A stretch of 64,000 nt of DNA, taken from Gammaproteobacteria bacterium (GTDB lineage: Bacteria > Pseudomonadota > Gammaproteobacteria > Natronospirales > REEB76). Location of the stretch: contig DAHUYB010000097.1 in NCBI GenBank assembly GCA_027315405.1, positions 1 to 64,000 of the forward strand, in the 5' to 3' direction. The first letter of the stretch is position 1. Each line of letters begins with the position of its first letter. The notes beneath the pieces were generated by a model. That model was not told the DNA's origin. It made no database searches and saw nothing but the letters and a program-made list of their open reading frames with translations. The translations under genes were made by a program, and so were the position numbers. Positions 26,153-34,789 of the stretch are shown one piece after another.

Positions 26153-27433
26153 ATGAACATTCTCATCGTTGACCATTCCAAGGTTTTCCGCACCGTCCTC
26201 CACAAGATGGTGGCGAATCTTGGTCATCACCCGATCTCCGTAGATAGCGCCGAGCTAGCCGTGGACGTGTTGCACAAGGAGCCGGTAGGGCTGGTGTGTG
26301 CGGCACTGACGTTGCCGGGTATGAATGGCATCACCCTGTGCCAACAGGTACGCTCACTGCCCCAATATCTCAAGACACCTTACATACTGCTGACCTCCAC
26401 CGACGACCAGCGGCTGCGCCATGAAGCCTTCGAGGCGGGCGTCACCGAAATTCAGGAACGCACCGACGCCAAGGAACTCACTGACCGGTTGAGCCGCTTT
26501 TTCCTGGATGAGCAGGAGGAAGTGCACGGCAAGGTACTGTACATCGAAGATAGCCAAGTGGCGGCGCATATTATTATCAAACTGCTGCTGCAGATGAACC
26601 TGCACGTGGATCACTTTCGGCTGGCGGATGAGGCGCTGGCGGCCTTCGAGCAGGAGGATTATGACCTCATCATCAGCGACATTCTGTTGGAGGGTTCCAT
26701 CAGCGGCGTTGGCCTGGTGAACCGGGTACGCAATTTGACCACCCAGAAACGCCGCGTGCCGATTCTTGCGCTTTCCGGCGTAGACGATCCTTCGCGCCGC
26801 ATCGAATTGTTCCGTTTGGGTGTCAACGACTACACCACCAAACCGCCGCTGGAAGAGGAAGTACGCGCACGGGTACGCAATCTCATCATCAACAAGCAGT
26901 TGCTGGACCAGGTGGAAAAGCAGTCGCATCAGCTTTACCAGATGGCGATGAAAGATCAGCTTACCGGACTCTACAACCGCAACTCCCTGCGGGAATTCGC
27001 CCCCAAATATTTCAGCAATGCTGCGCGCTACGATTATCCCCTGAGCCTGCTGGTGATTGATCTGGATCACTTCAAGAACATCAACGACAACCACGGCCAC
27101 CTGGCTGGAGATAACGTGCTGGCACAGACCGGCCAGATGCTGCGCCAGGCCTGCCGTGACGGCGATCTGGCGGCCCGTGTCGGCGGCGAAGAATTCGTGG
27201 TGCTGCTGAATCACTGCGAGGCGGATGATGCCCAACGCCGCGCCCAGGATATTTGCCGGGCTATTGAAGCGCTGCGCCCCGAGGGCGTCACGGTCACCGC
27301 CAGCATTGGCGTCACCGCACGGCTCCAAGGCCAGCCGGTAAAATTCGAGGAATTATTCAAGATCGCGGACCACGCCATGTACGAAGCCAAGAAACAGGGC
27401 CGCAACCGTGTAGCGTTCGTGCCCTATACCTGA
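26153..27433 (+). CDS. PleD-like response regulator (REC-REC-GGDEF)
   Basis: 426 aa from ATG 26153; the frame extends upstream but receiver homology starts here. REC1 (1-115) is degenerate: the phosphoacceptor position is Ala51 (AALTLPGMNG), the second acidic residue of the pair is His, and the conserved Lys is missing. REC2 (127-240) is complete, with Asp176 in ISDILLEG and Lys230 in TTKPP. The GGDEF domain (about 262-426) has GGEEF at 344-348 and an RxxD inhibitory site (RDGD) five residues before. It should produce cyclic di-GMP when REC2 is phosphorylated. No histidine kinase lies nearby. Confidence 0.93.
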   Translation: MNILIVDHSKVFRTVLHKMVANLGHHPISVDSAELAVDVLHKEPVGLVCAALTLPGMNGITLCQQVRSLPQYLKTPYILLTSTDDQRLRHEAFEAGVTEIQERTDAKELTDRLSRFFLDEQEEVHGKVLYIEDSQVAAHIIIKLLLQMNLHVDHFRLADEALAAFEQEDYDLIISDILLEGSISGVGLVNRVRNLTTQKRRVPILALSGVDDPSRRIELFRLGVNDYTTKPPLEEEVRARVRNLIINKQLLDQVEKQSHQLYQMAMKDQLTGLYNRNSLREFAPKYFSNAARYDYPLSLLVIDLDHFKNINDNHGHLAGDNVLAQTGQMLRQACRDGDLAARVGGEEFVVLLNHCEADDAQRRAQDICRAIEALRPEGVTVTASIGVTARLQGQPVKFEELFKIADHAMYEAKKQGRNRVAFVPYT

Positions 27434-27513
27434 TGCGGGATACCGGCGACGTTTTCCGGATTTGGGTTTATGGCTTGCGGTATTGCTTGCTGCTTTGAGG
27501 ACATTGACGCCGG

Positions 27514-27924
27514 TTACGGCCAGGCCGTCAGCAGGAATGCCATCACCAGCACGGCCAACAGACGATGACCGGTATCCACCAGCCAGCCGGCAACTTTGCG
27601 CCGCGAGATGAGTGTGTCCACCAGTGAAGGCGCGGCCGTGAAACCCAGCCACAACAGCGCTGCCACAATCAGCGCGGTGCCCAGACCGGCATTATGTCCC
27701 ACGTACATCAGACACAGTGCCAAAACCAAGGCTTGCAGGATACTGCAGACCAGCGCCACCAGATAGCGCTGCCAGCGGCCGCTGGATTCCAGGTCCTGCA
27801 ATACATGCGGATTGGCCTTGAGCCAAAGTGGACCGAAGGTGAACGGCAGATACCACACGGCCCCGACGATGAACCCGCCGATACCGGCCACCACCACGGC
27901 CGCATAATTAATTTGCACTAACAT
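27514..27924 (-). CDS. DUF1761 family membrane protein
   Basis: 136 aa from ATG 27924, with GGAG upstream. Four membrane helices, with the family start INYAAVVVAGIGGFIVGAVWYLPFTFGPLW and a later segment ALLWLGFTAAPSLVDTLISRRK match DUF1761. The function is unknown. It is the last of four minus-strand genes that may be transcribed together from hemH. Confidence 0.8.
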   Translation of the reverse strand: MLVQINYAAVVVAGIGGFIVGAVWYLPFTFGPLWLKANPHVLQDLESSGRWQRYLVALVCSILQALVLALCLMYVGHNAGLGTALIVAALLWLGFTAAPSLVDTLISRRKVAGWLVDTGHRLLAVLVMAFLLTAWP

Positions 27925-27997
27925 GCGTTTCTCCCGCTGACTTGCATTGAAGTATGGCAGCGGTTCCAAGCCGCCTGGGTATGCGGGATAGTGAAAT

Positions 27998-28576
27998 TCA
28001 ACGGATGAATTTCGATCGCCCATTATCCCCGCTGCCGACCTGCGCTTCACGGTTCTTGATGAGTATGCCAGCATAGTAAAAGATGTAATAGCCCGCCAAC
28101 AGGAAGTAGATTCCCAGGGTCAGGGGACTGCGCTCGTAGTCGGTGAACGCGCCCATCCCCGACGCTGAGTTTTGCACGCTCTGACGCACGCCAGCGTGAA
28201 TCATGGGATACAACACCACGAACCGGTAAATGAGCCGGCCGATGAAAAGCGCTGTCACGGTCATACCGATGTAGGCGTTGGGAGTGAAAAAACTGCCCTC
28301 GGGGGTGACCTCAAATAGCGTGTGGACGGTGGCGTAATACGCCAATCCCAGGCCGGTGACCGCGCCGAGGACCGCCGCGGCAAAGCTCTTGGCGGAGGCG
28401 TAAGGCGATAGCAGCAGCACCAGGCAGAACACCCCCAGCACCAGCATGCGGAAGATCATTCTATTCTTGCGCAGCAGTTGCCTGCCGATATTTCGCTGGA
28501 AGCGGCGGTAAAGCACGAACAGCACCAAGGCTGAGATCAGGAGTGTGTTGCCGATATTGGCGATGGATAGATGCAT
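27998..28576 (-). CDS. Integral membrane protein (possibly CcdC/DUF1453-like)
   Basis: 192 aa starting MHLSIANIG at 28576. Five or so membrane helices separated by basic loops (YRRFQRNIGRQLLRKNRMIFR), and a long loop around RQSVQNSASGMGAFTDYERSPLTLG. The topology and N-terminal Arg-rich loop recall DUF1453/CcdC-like proteins, but I am not certain. It lies 50 bases after the VOC gene. Confidence 0.5.
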   Translation of the reverse strand: MHLSIANIGNTLLISALVLFVLYRRFQRNIGRQLLRKNRMIFRMLVLGVFCLVLLLSPYASAKSFAAAVLGAVTGLGLAYYATVHTLFEVTPEGSFFTPNAYIGMTVTALFIGRLIYRFVVLYPMIHAGVRQSVQNSASGMGAFTDYERSPLTLGIYFLLAGYYIFYYAGILIKNREAQVGSGDNGRSKFIR

Positions 28577-28626
28577 GTCTGTCCCTGCTTTGCGCGCGCC
28601 GCGCACTCTAGCATGCGCAGTTCATT

Positions 28627-29319
28627 TCAGGAATCGTTGCCGATGATCAACAGTTGCGTGCCTTCAGGCGCAGTCAGCGACACCCCGGCCGCCGGCGTGA
28701 TTGGGATGTTGCGTTGCAGCAGCTGCTGGGCGAGGTCTTCAGGCCGGATATGTGCAAACACCATCAGTGGCCGGCCGGGCGTGGCGGATTCCTGCAGCCC
28801 AAGATTCAGTCCGCCGGTGGCGAGCCGCATGCGATGCGGCTGCGCCGCGTCCGGCCCGGTATTTATCAATCCCAGTTGTTCCCAAAACCGGCAACTGGCC
28901 TGCAGGTTGCGCACCGGCAGACGGTATTCGTCGAAGTAACCGCACAGGGCGCCGCTCACCCGCGTGTTCACGGGCGAGCAGGTCCGGGCCTCCAGCAGCG
29001 CAATCATCTGCCGATCGGGATCATAAAAACCGGCTTCGTTGAAGCTCTCGTCACCCAGCTTGCGGAATTCGAACTGGATGCCCAGCGCCTCAAATTCAGC
29101 CATTTGCCGGCGCAAATGCGGCTGCACGAAGGTGAGCGCGGGTGAAGGGAAAGCCTGCTGGTGCAGCCCCAAGTACACATGGCCATCGGTAAGTACCGCA
29201 TAGGGATGGGTCCAGACGTCGTTGACGGGCGCCCGTTCGAACCCCAGGCGCATATAGAAATCCAGGGAAGCCAGGATATCCGCTGTTTGGATGCTGATTT
29301 CCAGGAAGTTGCCGAGCAT
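28627..29319 (-). CDS. Two-domain VOC (glyoxalase/bleomycin-resistance) protein
   Basis: 230 aa made of two vicinal-oxygen-chelate modules: 1-115 (LEISIQTADILASLDFYMRLGF ... GFYDPDRQMIALLEAR) and 125-230 (EYRLPVRNLQASCRFWEQLGL ... LLIIGND). Each has the paired beta-alpha-beta-beta-beta pattern. Which metal ligands are kept is not obvious. It lies ten bases after hemH, so it is probably in its operon. The substrate is unknown. Confidence 0.82.
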   Translation of the reverse strand: MLGNFLEISIQTADILASLDFYMRLGFERAPVNDVWTHPYAVLTDGHVYLGLHQQAFPSPALTFVQPHLRRQMAEFEALGIQFEFRKLGDESFNEAGFYDPDRQMIALLEARTCSPVNTRVSGALCGYFDEYRLPVRNLQASCRFWEQLGLINTGPDAAQPHRMRLATGGLNLGLQESATPGRPLMVFAHIRPEDLAQQLLQRNIPITPAAGVSLTAPEGTQLLIIGNDS

Positions 29320-29329
29320 GCTGTGACAC

Positions 29330-30325
29330 TCAGTCCGCGAGGCGTGCTGTCACCAGATCGGCGAGTGCTTGTATATGCTCAGGACGGTCATTGAGCGCCG
29401 GAATATAGCGCAGCGTTTCACCGCCCGCCGCCCGGAATGTTTCTGCGTAGCGCAGGGCGATTTCTTCCAGGGTTTCCAGACAATCGGCGGCGAACCCCGG
29501 ACAGATCACATCCACGGTTTTCACGCCGCCTGCGGCCAATTCCTGCAGGGTTATATCCGTATACGGCGTAAGCCATTCGGCCTTGCCGAAGCGCGACTGA
29601 AAAGTCAGTTGCCAGTCATGCTCCCGCAGTTCCAGTGCGCTTGCCAGTCGGCGTGCGGTCAGTGCGCACTGGTCCGCGTAGGGATCACCCCTGCGCACCA
29701 CCTGTTTGGGGATGCCGTGGAAGGACATCAACAGCCTCCGCCCGCGGCCATGCTTTTCCCAGTAGTCGCGGACGTTGGCGGCCAGGGCGTTGATATAAGC
29801 CGGATGATTGGAATAACCCTCAATGCAGAGGAGCGGCGGCGAGGCCAGGCATTTCAATCGGGCTACAGTGGAACCGACGGTGGCGCGGGCGTACTGAGGA
29901 TACAGAGGCAACACCACGATGCGGGTGACACCTTCGGCGGCAAGCTCCAGCAGCGCCTCGGGCAGGGAGGGATTGCCGTAACGCATGCCGAGCGCCAGCG
30001 GCAGCCCCCTGCCGGTGCGCGTTTCCAATTCCTTGCGAAGCGCCGCTGCAATCGCCCGGCTATACATCAGCAGCGGCGATCCCGCAGGCCTCCAGATGCG
30101 CGCGTAGGCTGCGGCGGAGCGTTTCGGCCGTAATGGCAATACCAATCCATATAGGAGCGGCAACCATATAAGCCGGGGCAGATCCACCACCCAGGGGTCC
30201 GAAAGGAACTCGGCGAGATAGCGCCGCAGGGCCGCCGGCGTGGGGGCATCCGGTGTCCCCAGGTTGGTGACCAGCACGCCTGGATGTTGGTCTGCCGCGC
30301 TTGATTGTTGTGTGGGTGTTGGCAT
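29330..30325 (-). CDS. hemH: Ferrochelatase
   Basis: A 331-aa enzyme inserting iron into protoporphyrin IX, the last step of heme synthesis. Family segments are LVTNLGTPDAPTPAALRRYL at the N-terminus, LPLYPQYARATVGST, the catalytic His in LMSFHGIPKQ, FQSRFGKAEWLTPYTD, and CPGFAADCLETLEEI with the conserved Glu. The length is normal for proteobacteria. It heads a minus-strand run with the VOC gene and two membrane proteins. Confidence 0.96.
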   Translation of the reverse strand: MPTPTQQSSAADQHPGVLVTNLGTPDAPTPAALRRYLAEFLSDPWVVDLPRLIWLPLLYGLVLPLRPKRSAAAYARIWRPAGSPLLMYSRAIAAALRKELETRTGRGLPLALGMRYGNPSLPEALLELAAEGVTRIVVLPLYPQYARATVGSTVARLKCLASPPLLCIEGYSNHPAYINALAANVRDYWEKHGRGRRLLMSFHGIPKQVVRRGDPYADQCALTARRLASALELREHDWQLTFQSRFGKAEWLTPYTDITLQELAAGGVKTVDVICPGFAADCLETLEEIALRYAETFRAAGGETLRYIPALNDRPEHIQALADLVTARLAD

Positions 30326-30474
30326 CGGAATAAATAAATTAAAGTGTGGGTGATTATGGCATGAGCATGCCGTACTTCGCTCGACCCGGGATCTGACGGG
30401 ATTTAATTCAGGGAATCTGGCGTATATTTATGTCCGATCCGGATCGTGCCTTTGAAAGAAAACTCTTTGTAGGC

Positions 30475-30501
30475 TATCGATTTAGATAATCGATAAAGGA
30501 G
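30475..30501 (+). promoter_or_regulatory. Inverted repeat abutting the mscL ribosome site
   Basis: Perfect 8-base arms TATCGATT (30475-30482) and AATCGATA (30488-30495) with a 5-base loop, followed at once by the ribosome site AAGGAG. As RNA this would be a weak hairpin next to the ribosome site; as DNA it could be an operator. A separate 12-base palindrome CGATCCGGATCG lies at 30435-30446. Confidence 0.4.
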
Positions 30502-30507
30502 CCAGTC

Positions 30508-30966
30508 ATGTCAGTCATGAAAGATTTTCAGTCCTTCGTCATGCGCGGCAACGTGGTGGATATGGCCGTGGGTATCATCATCGGCGCGGCCTTCGGCGCT
30601 ATCGTCAAATCGCTGGTGGATGACGTGATCATGCCGCCCATTGGATTGGCACTCGGCAACGTGGATTTTTCCAATCTGTTCGTGGTGCTCAAAAATGGCG
30701 CCAAGGCGTCTCCTCCCTATGACACCATCGCGCAAGCGCATGCTGCCGGTGCCGTCACCCTCAATTATGGGCTGTTCATCAATACCATCATCAGCTTCAT
30801 CATCATCGCCACCGCGGTATTCATCCTGATACGTTTCATGGCTAGATTGCAGCATGCGATGCATAAGTCGGAAACTGTGGCGCTCACCACCAAGGAATGC
30901 CCGCAGTGCTGTTCGAACATCAACATCAACGCCAAGCGCTGCCCGAACTGCACGTCGAGCGTCTGA
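30508..30966 (+). CDS. mscL: Large-conductance mechanosensitive channel with C-terminal zinc ribbon
   Basis: 152 aa. The channel part (1-about 120) is canonical: MKDFQSFVMRGNVVDMAVGI, VKSLVDDVIMPPIG, the second helix NYGLFINTIISFIIIATAVF. It opens under membrane tension to release solutes during osmotic downshock. The C-terminus replaces the usual short tail with a C-x2-C ... C-x2-C zinc-ribbon-like module (CPQCCSNININAKRCPNC). Some proteobacterial MscL proteins share this tail, whose function is unclear. It is a single gene with its own terminator. Confidence 0.95.
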   Translation: MSVMKDFQSFVMRGNVVDMAVGIIIGAAFGAIVKSLVDDVIMPPIGLALGNVDFSNLFVVLKNGAKASPPYDTIAQAHAAGAVTLNYGLFINTIISFIIIATAVFILIRFMARLQHAMHKSETVALTTKECPQCCSNININAKRCPNCTSSV

Positions 30967-30983
30967 TTTGATTATCTGGCACA

Positions 30984-31024
30984 ACAAAAACCCGCCGCTG
31001 TTTTACGGCAGCGGGTTTTGTTTT
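30984..31024. terminator. Bidirectional terminator between mscL and the WYL gene
   Basis: Hairpin of AACCCGC and GCGGGTT outer arms with an imperfect inner stem, flanked by AAAAA on the left and TTTTGTTTT on the right, so it can stop transcription in both directions. It is very similar to the hairpin at 35821-35860. Confidence 0.85.
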
Positions 31025-31031
31025 CGGATTT

Positions 31032-32048
31032 CTAAGGTTTTGCATATCGTGCCAAAGCTCCCTTGAGCGTCCGGGCGATTTCAGAGCGCAGCCGTTTCGG
31101 TCCGAGCACTTCGACATATTTGCCCTGACTCAGAATCCACCAGCGCAACTGCCAAGTATCGTTGACAGTAGCAGAGACGGTCTTCCAACCCTGATGCTCC
31201 TCTTTTACCTGTTGATCATTCGCGAGCGGCGCCTCCTCAACATGCCGCGCCAAGTCAGCATGCATTCGAAGTTTCAGACGCAAAGGCTTATCGCTGACTG
31301 GAATCTCGAACTCGCCGGCGGCGAGATAGTCATCCAGATTGAAGCCTTTGATCCGCGTGGCCAGTCCAGACAATTTTTCTGCGCTGCGCATGCGGTGCAA
31401 AGCGTACTGACGCACATCGTCATAGTCCCAGGCAGTGGCGACCAGGTAATACACCTGATTGACCAGCACCAACCCCAGTGGATTGAGTTCATAAGGTTCA
31501 CGTGGTTGGCTCGCGTCCACCGGCTGGTAGACCACCCTGAGGCGCTTGCCTTCGAGCAGCGCATCATAAACCGCTGTTGCCACCGCATCGGATACCTTTG
31601 GTGGTATTCGCTGCAAATCCCGCGACGCGACCCGTACCAAATCCTGCCAGCGCGTGAGAGCGCCATCGGCATGCATCGCAAGTACTGAACCTGCCCGCGT
31701 GAAATATCCTTGCAGATGCCGCCGTACTACCGGCGGCAACAAATCTTTTGTGTGCAGCTCCATGAGCCGGAAGCTCAAGGCCGTATAGCCATCCATGGCG
31801 GGGAATTCGACCCGCTCGGCACCGTTGCCCCAGTACCAACCATGTTGACTCCCGCGCTCATCGCATAGGAGGTCAGTAAATTCTTCTTGAAGTTTTACGA
31901 GATCGCGCTGAATGCTACGGCGGTGGATGACTTCCCCCGTCAGGCGGACCTGCTTCTCGATGTCCCGCACGCTGATTCTCCGGGGTGCCGCCGGAATCAT
32001 CCGCAACATCGTCCATTGCCGCCTCATTACCCCGCTGGCAATCGTCAT
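31032..32048 (-). CDS. WYL-domain transcriptional regulator
   Basis: 338 aa from ATG 32048, which has AGGAGA upstream; the longer frame to 32393 has no protein character. Layout: an N-terminal winged helix (RRQWTMLRMIPAAPRRISVRDI ... RRSIQRDLVKLQ); a middle region; a WYL domain (about 150-235, with RVVYQP, LNPLGLVLVNQVYYLVATAWD and RQYALHRMRSAEKL); and a C-terminal WCX-like extension. WYL regulators sense nucleic-acid or nucleotide ligands and often control phage defence modules (for example BrxR, CapW). It is divergent from the AAA+ gene with a perfect palindrome between them, so it very probably regulates that gene. Confidence 0.9.
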   Translation of the reverse strand: MTIASGVMRRQWTMLRMIPAAPRRISVRDIEKQVRLTGEVIHRRSIQRDLVKLQEEFTDLLCDERGSQHGWYWGNGAERVEFPAMDGYTALSFRLMELHTKDLLPPVVRRHLQGYFTRAGSVLAMHADGALTRWQDLVRVASRDLQRIPPKVSDAVATAVYDALLEGKRLRVVYQPVDASQPREPYELNPLGLVLVNQVYYLVATAWDYDDVRQYALHRMRSAEKLSGLATRIKGFNLDDYLAAGEFEIPVSDKPLRLKLRMHADLARHVEEAPLANDQQVKEEHQGWKTVSATVNDTWQLRWWILSQGKYVEVLGPKRLRSEIARTLKGALARYAKP

Positions 32049-32088
32049 GGCCGAATCTCCTCTTGAAACCGCCTGGTTATGCGTTCTG

Positions 32089-32111
32089 ATCGCGACACGC
32101 TTTGTCGCGAT
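32089..32111. promoter_or_regulatory. Operator-like inverted repeat between the WYL and AAA+ genes
   Basis: Perfect 9-base arms ATCGCGACA (32089-32097) and TGTCGCGAT (32103-32111) with a 5-base spacer, centred about 50 bases from both divergent start codons. It is the obvious binding site for the dimeric WYL regulator. Confidence 0.7.
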
Positions 32112-32154
32112 ACTGGCGCAGGATAGCACTAGGCACACGCAGAGGAACCCACCC

Positions 32155-34278
32155 ATGAAACGCCGTCGCCGATTCAAAACGGCTCCTGCCATCGGCTTCG
32201 ACCCAACCAATGGCTGTGAACCGCTTTGCCGCCTATGGGTATTGCGCATCCTCGCGCTGCCCCAGGTGTACCCCCGTCTGCAGCAGGGCGGCTCATTCCA
32301 CGATGAGATTCTCTGGGAACAGCTTGGTATGCATCCGGGACCGCAACCCAAGGATTGGGAATCGTGCCCCAAACCGCCGCCATTAAAGACCATTCAGCGC
32401 GCCTTGGTGAATGCGGAAAAGGCCAAGCCTGGTTTCAGCGGTCCACTCGCGATCAATCTGCTGCGCCTGCAGCAGGAGCTGGGGGTGTCGGCACTTGAGT
32501 GCGAACTGCTCGGATTTTTCATCATCCTGAACAGCATTGAGTGGCTGGACGTCGCTGCTGACTACTTGGGCACACACCTCAATAACCTGATGGTCTATCA
32601 AGCACTCGCCCGCATCCTGCACCGGCCAATCAAGTCCATCACCGACGCGCTCGGACCCGATGGCACTTTGCAAAAAGCAGGACTGTTGCGCTTCGATTCC
32701 ATGGATCGGGGCAGCTTGCTTACCCGCATGGACTTGATGAACGGGCTTTGGCACGTTCTCAGCACCGAACACTCGAGTCCGGAACGGCTGTTCAGCATGT
32801 TCTTCAGACCGGCGCCGGCCCCGAGTCTCACGTTGGCCGACTATGCGCACTTGGGCCCCGATGTGGAGATCCTGCGCGCCCTGCTCGCCAATGCGTCCAG
32901 CAGTCATACCTCCGGGGTCAATCTCCTGATCTACGGGCCACCAGGCAGCGGCAAGACGGAACTGGCACGATTGGTTGCGAAGGAAGCCGGGTTGGCACTG
33001 TTTGAAGTCAGCACCGTGGACCAGAGTGGCGATCCGCGGGCACCTGCCGAACGTTTGCCCGTGTTTCAACTCTGCCAGACCGCGCTCAAGCAGCGCCCAC
33101 AATGCGCCGTGCTGTTCGACGAGCTTGAGGATGTCTTCCCGGAGGATTTTGATATCGGGTTCATCGGCACCCTGTCATTGGGGGACAAGCACAAGGCCTG
33201 GACCAACCAGGTACTGGAGTCGAACCCGGTACCCGCGATCTGGATCAGTAACCGCATCGGTCAGATCGAAGAAGCCTTCCTGCGTCGCTTCAGCTATATC
33301 CTGGAACTCGATACCCAGAGCCGCAGCGTGCGCCGGCGCCTCCTCGCGAACCAGTTCCAGGGCCTGGACGTGAGCGAACACTGGCTGGACCGCCTGGCCG
33401 ACATACCGCACCTTATGCCAGCGCATACGGCGACCGCCCTGCGTACAGCACAGATCGCAGGACGAACCTCGGGGCGGGAGACGGAAGTCATCATTGAACG
33501 CACCCTGTGCAAGCTGCAGGACGCGTGTGGTCACCGCGTGCCCAGTCCAAAAGACCGATCCGATGAAGTCCCCTACACGCTTGAGTATCTCAACCCGGAT
33601 ACCGACCTGACTGCGCTCGTCTCGGGGCTCAAACGCCAGATCAGCGTCCGGGTGTGTCTATACGGCCCCTCCGGTACCGGCAAAACCGCCTTCGGTAAAT
33701 ACCTCGCCAAGGAACTGGACCGGACACTGTTAGTGCGACGGGCCTCGGATTTGCTCGGCATGTATGTCGGTCAATCCGAAAAGAATATCGCCCGCATGTT
33801 CCGGGAAGCCGAGCGCCAGGGCGCTGTGTTGATGGTGGATGAGGCAGACAGTTTCCTGCGCGAGCGCATGGGTGCTCACCACAGTTGGGAAGTGACGCAG
33901 GTTAATGAATTTCTGGTGGGCATGGAGAACTACGGCGGCCTGTTCATCGCCTGCACCAACTGCATGGATGGTCTCGACCAAGCGGTGTTCCGACGCTTCG
34001 ATGTCAAGGTCCGCTTCGATGTGCTTACGCTGCCGCAGCGCCTCGCACTGTTCAACGATATTTTGGCGGTACCGGGCTTGAGTCCCGTCGCTCAGTCCGG
34101 ACCTTTCGCTGCACAACTTGAAGCTTTAAACGGCCTGACACCGGGCGACTATCTGGCGGCGGTGCGCGGTCTGCGGGCCGCAGGTTCGGTGTCGCCAGAA
34201 TCATTACTGCGGGCCCTCGATAGAGAGCTCACGCACAAGCCAGAGTTCAAGAAGCACGCCATCGGTTTTCTCGGGTAA
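32155..34278 (+). CDS. Two-domain AAA+ ATPase of an uncharacterised WYL-linked family
   Basis: 707 aa from ATG 32155 (GAGG upstream). The N-terminal 240 residues are helical and family-specific (FDPTNGCEPLCRLWVLRILA). AAA-1 has Walker A GPPGSGKTE at 261-269 and Walker B VLFDELEDVF near 319. AAA-2 has Walker A GPSGTGKTA at 504-512, a pore-loop-like LLGMYVGQSEKNI, Walker B VLMVDEADSFL near 558, and arginine-finger-like FRRFDVKVRF. The second domain resembles FtsH/Cdc48-type ATPases that thread proteins, so substrate remodelling is likely. No nuclease or protease domain is fused. It may act with the small protein and nuclease downstream; that is inference. Confidence 0.85.
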   Translation: MKRRRRFKTAPAIGFDPTNGCEPLCRLWVLRILALPQVYPRLQQGGSFHDEILWEQLGMHPGPQPKDWESCPKPPPLKTIQRALVNAEKAKPGFSGPLAINLLRLQQELGVSALECELLGFFIILNSIEWLDVAADYLGTHLNNLMVYQALARILHRPIKSITDALGPDGTLQKAGLLRFDSMDRGSLLTRMDLMNGLWHVLSTEHSSPERLFSMFFRPAPAPSLTLADYAHLGPDVEILRALLANASSSHTSGVNLLIYGPPGSGKTELARLVAKEAGLALFEVSTVDQSGDPRAPAERLPVFQLCQTALKQRPQCAVLFDELEDVFPEDFDIGFIGTLSLGDKHKAWTNQVLESNPVPAIWISNRIGQIEEAFLRRFSYILELDTQSRSVRRRLLANQFQGLDVSEHWLDRLADIPHLMPAHTATALRTAQIAGRTSGRETEVIIERTLCKLQDACGHRVPSPKDRSDEVPYTLEYLNPDTDLTALVSGLKRQISVRVCLYGPSGTGKTAFGKYLAKELDRTLLVRRASDLLGMYVGQSEKNIARMFREAERQGAVLMVDEADSFLRERMGAHHSWEVTQVNEFLVGMENYGGLFIACTNCMDGLDQAVFRRFDVKVRFDVLTLPQRLALFNDILAVPGLSPVAQSGPFAAQLEALNGLTPGDYLAAVRGLRAAGSVSPESLLRALDRELTHKPEFKKHAIGFLG

Positions 34279-34318
34279 GACACACACTAACTTTTTTACA
34301 ACCAGAAGGAGATTGATC

Positions 34319-34630
34319 ATGAGTAACATACGTAAAGGCACAATCACGAGTTTTTATTACGGTGCAGAAGAGGCCGCTAACGATCCTTGTACTGTGGCAA
34401 TGAACGGCACATCAATCGCGGTTACCTACTATGATCCGTATGCGGAAAAGGATGTAACCTACAAGGGCAATGCCAGGGGCGCGGGCCACTACGAAGTAGC
34501 CCGGGATGATGGCGAAGGCCAAGGAACCTTTCACTGTTTCGAGAACAGCGAGTTCATCGAGGGATACTGGACCGAAGGCGGTGAAGGTGGCATGTGGGCT
34601 ATCAAAATAAAGAAAGATAGTCCAGCATGA
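34319..34630 (+). CDS. Small beta-rich protein in the AAA+ operon, unknown
   Basis: 103 aa from ATG 34319, with a strong AAGGAG site; it follows the AAA+ gene by 40 bases in the same direction, so it is co-transcribed. The sequence is acidic, Gly/Tyr-rich and mostly predicted strand (GTITSFYYG, CTVAMNGTSIAVTYYD, GTFHCFENSEFIEGYW, GGMWAIKIKKD). There is no signal peptide or membrane segment. It could be a substrate, adaptor or sensor of the ATPase. I recognise no family. Confidence 0.7.
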   Translation: MSNIRKGTITSFYYGAEEAANDPCTVAMNGTSIAVTYYDPYAEKDVTYKGNARGAGHYEVARDDGEGQGTFHCFENSEFIEGYWTEGGEGGMWAIKIKKDSPA

Positions 34631-34641
34631 GGCAGTGCTAA

Positions 34642-34663
34642 AGCGGTGCAAGGACGCACCGCT
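34642..34663 (+). terminator. Hairpin after the AAA+ operon
   Basis: Perfect 8-base arms AGCGGTGC and GCACCGCT with a 6-base loop, but no T run (CTCTCTC follows). It may be a weak terminator or mRNA end stabiliser. Confidence 0.5.
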
Positions 34664-34698
34664 CTCTCAAGTCAAGCACATAGATGCTTGATTTGTGG

Positions 34699-34733
34699 AA
34701 TCTGCAAAAGCTCAGAAAGGGTTTTTGCAGATA
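34699..34733. repeat. AT-rich inverted repeat in the spacer
   Basis: Arms ATCTGCAAAA (34700-34709) and TTTTGCAGAT (34723-34732) with a 13-base loop, between the small-protein gene and the nuclease gene. Either a convergent terminator or an operator. Confidence 0.4.
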
Positions 34734-34789
34734 TTCTAAGGTCTCATCAACTCTTGCTATTCATATCGGAGGTAATGAAATATCGTAAG

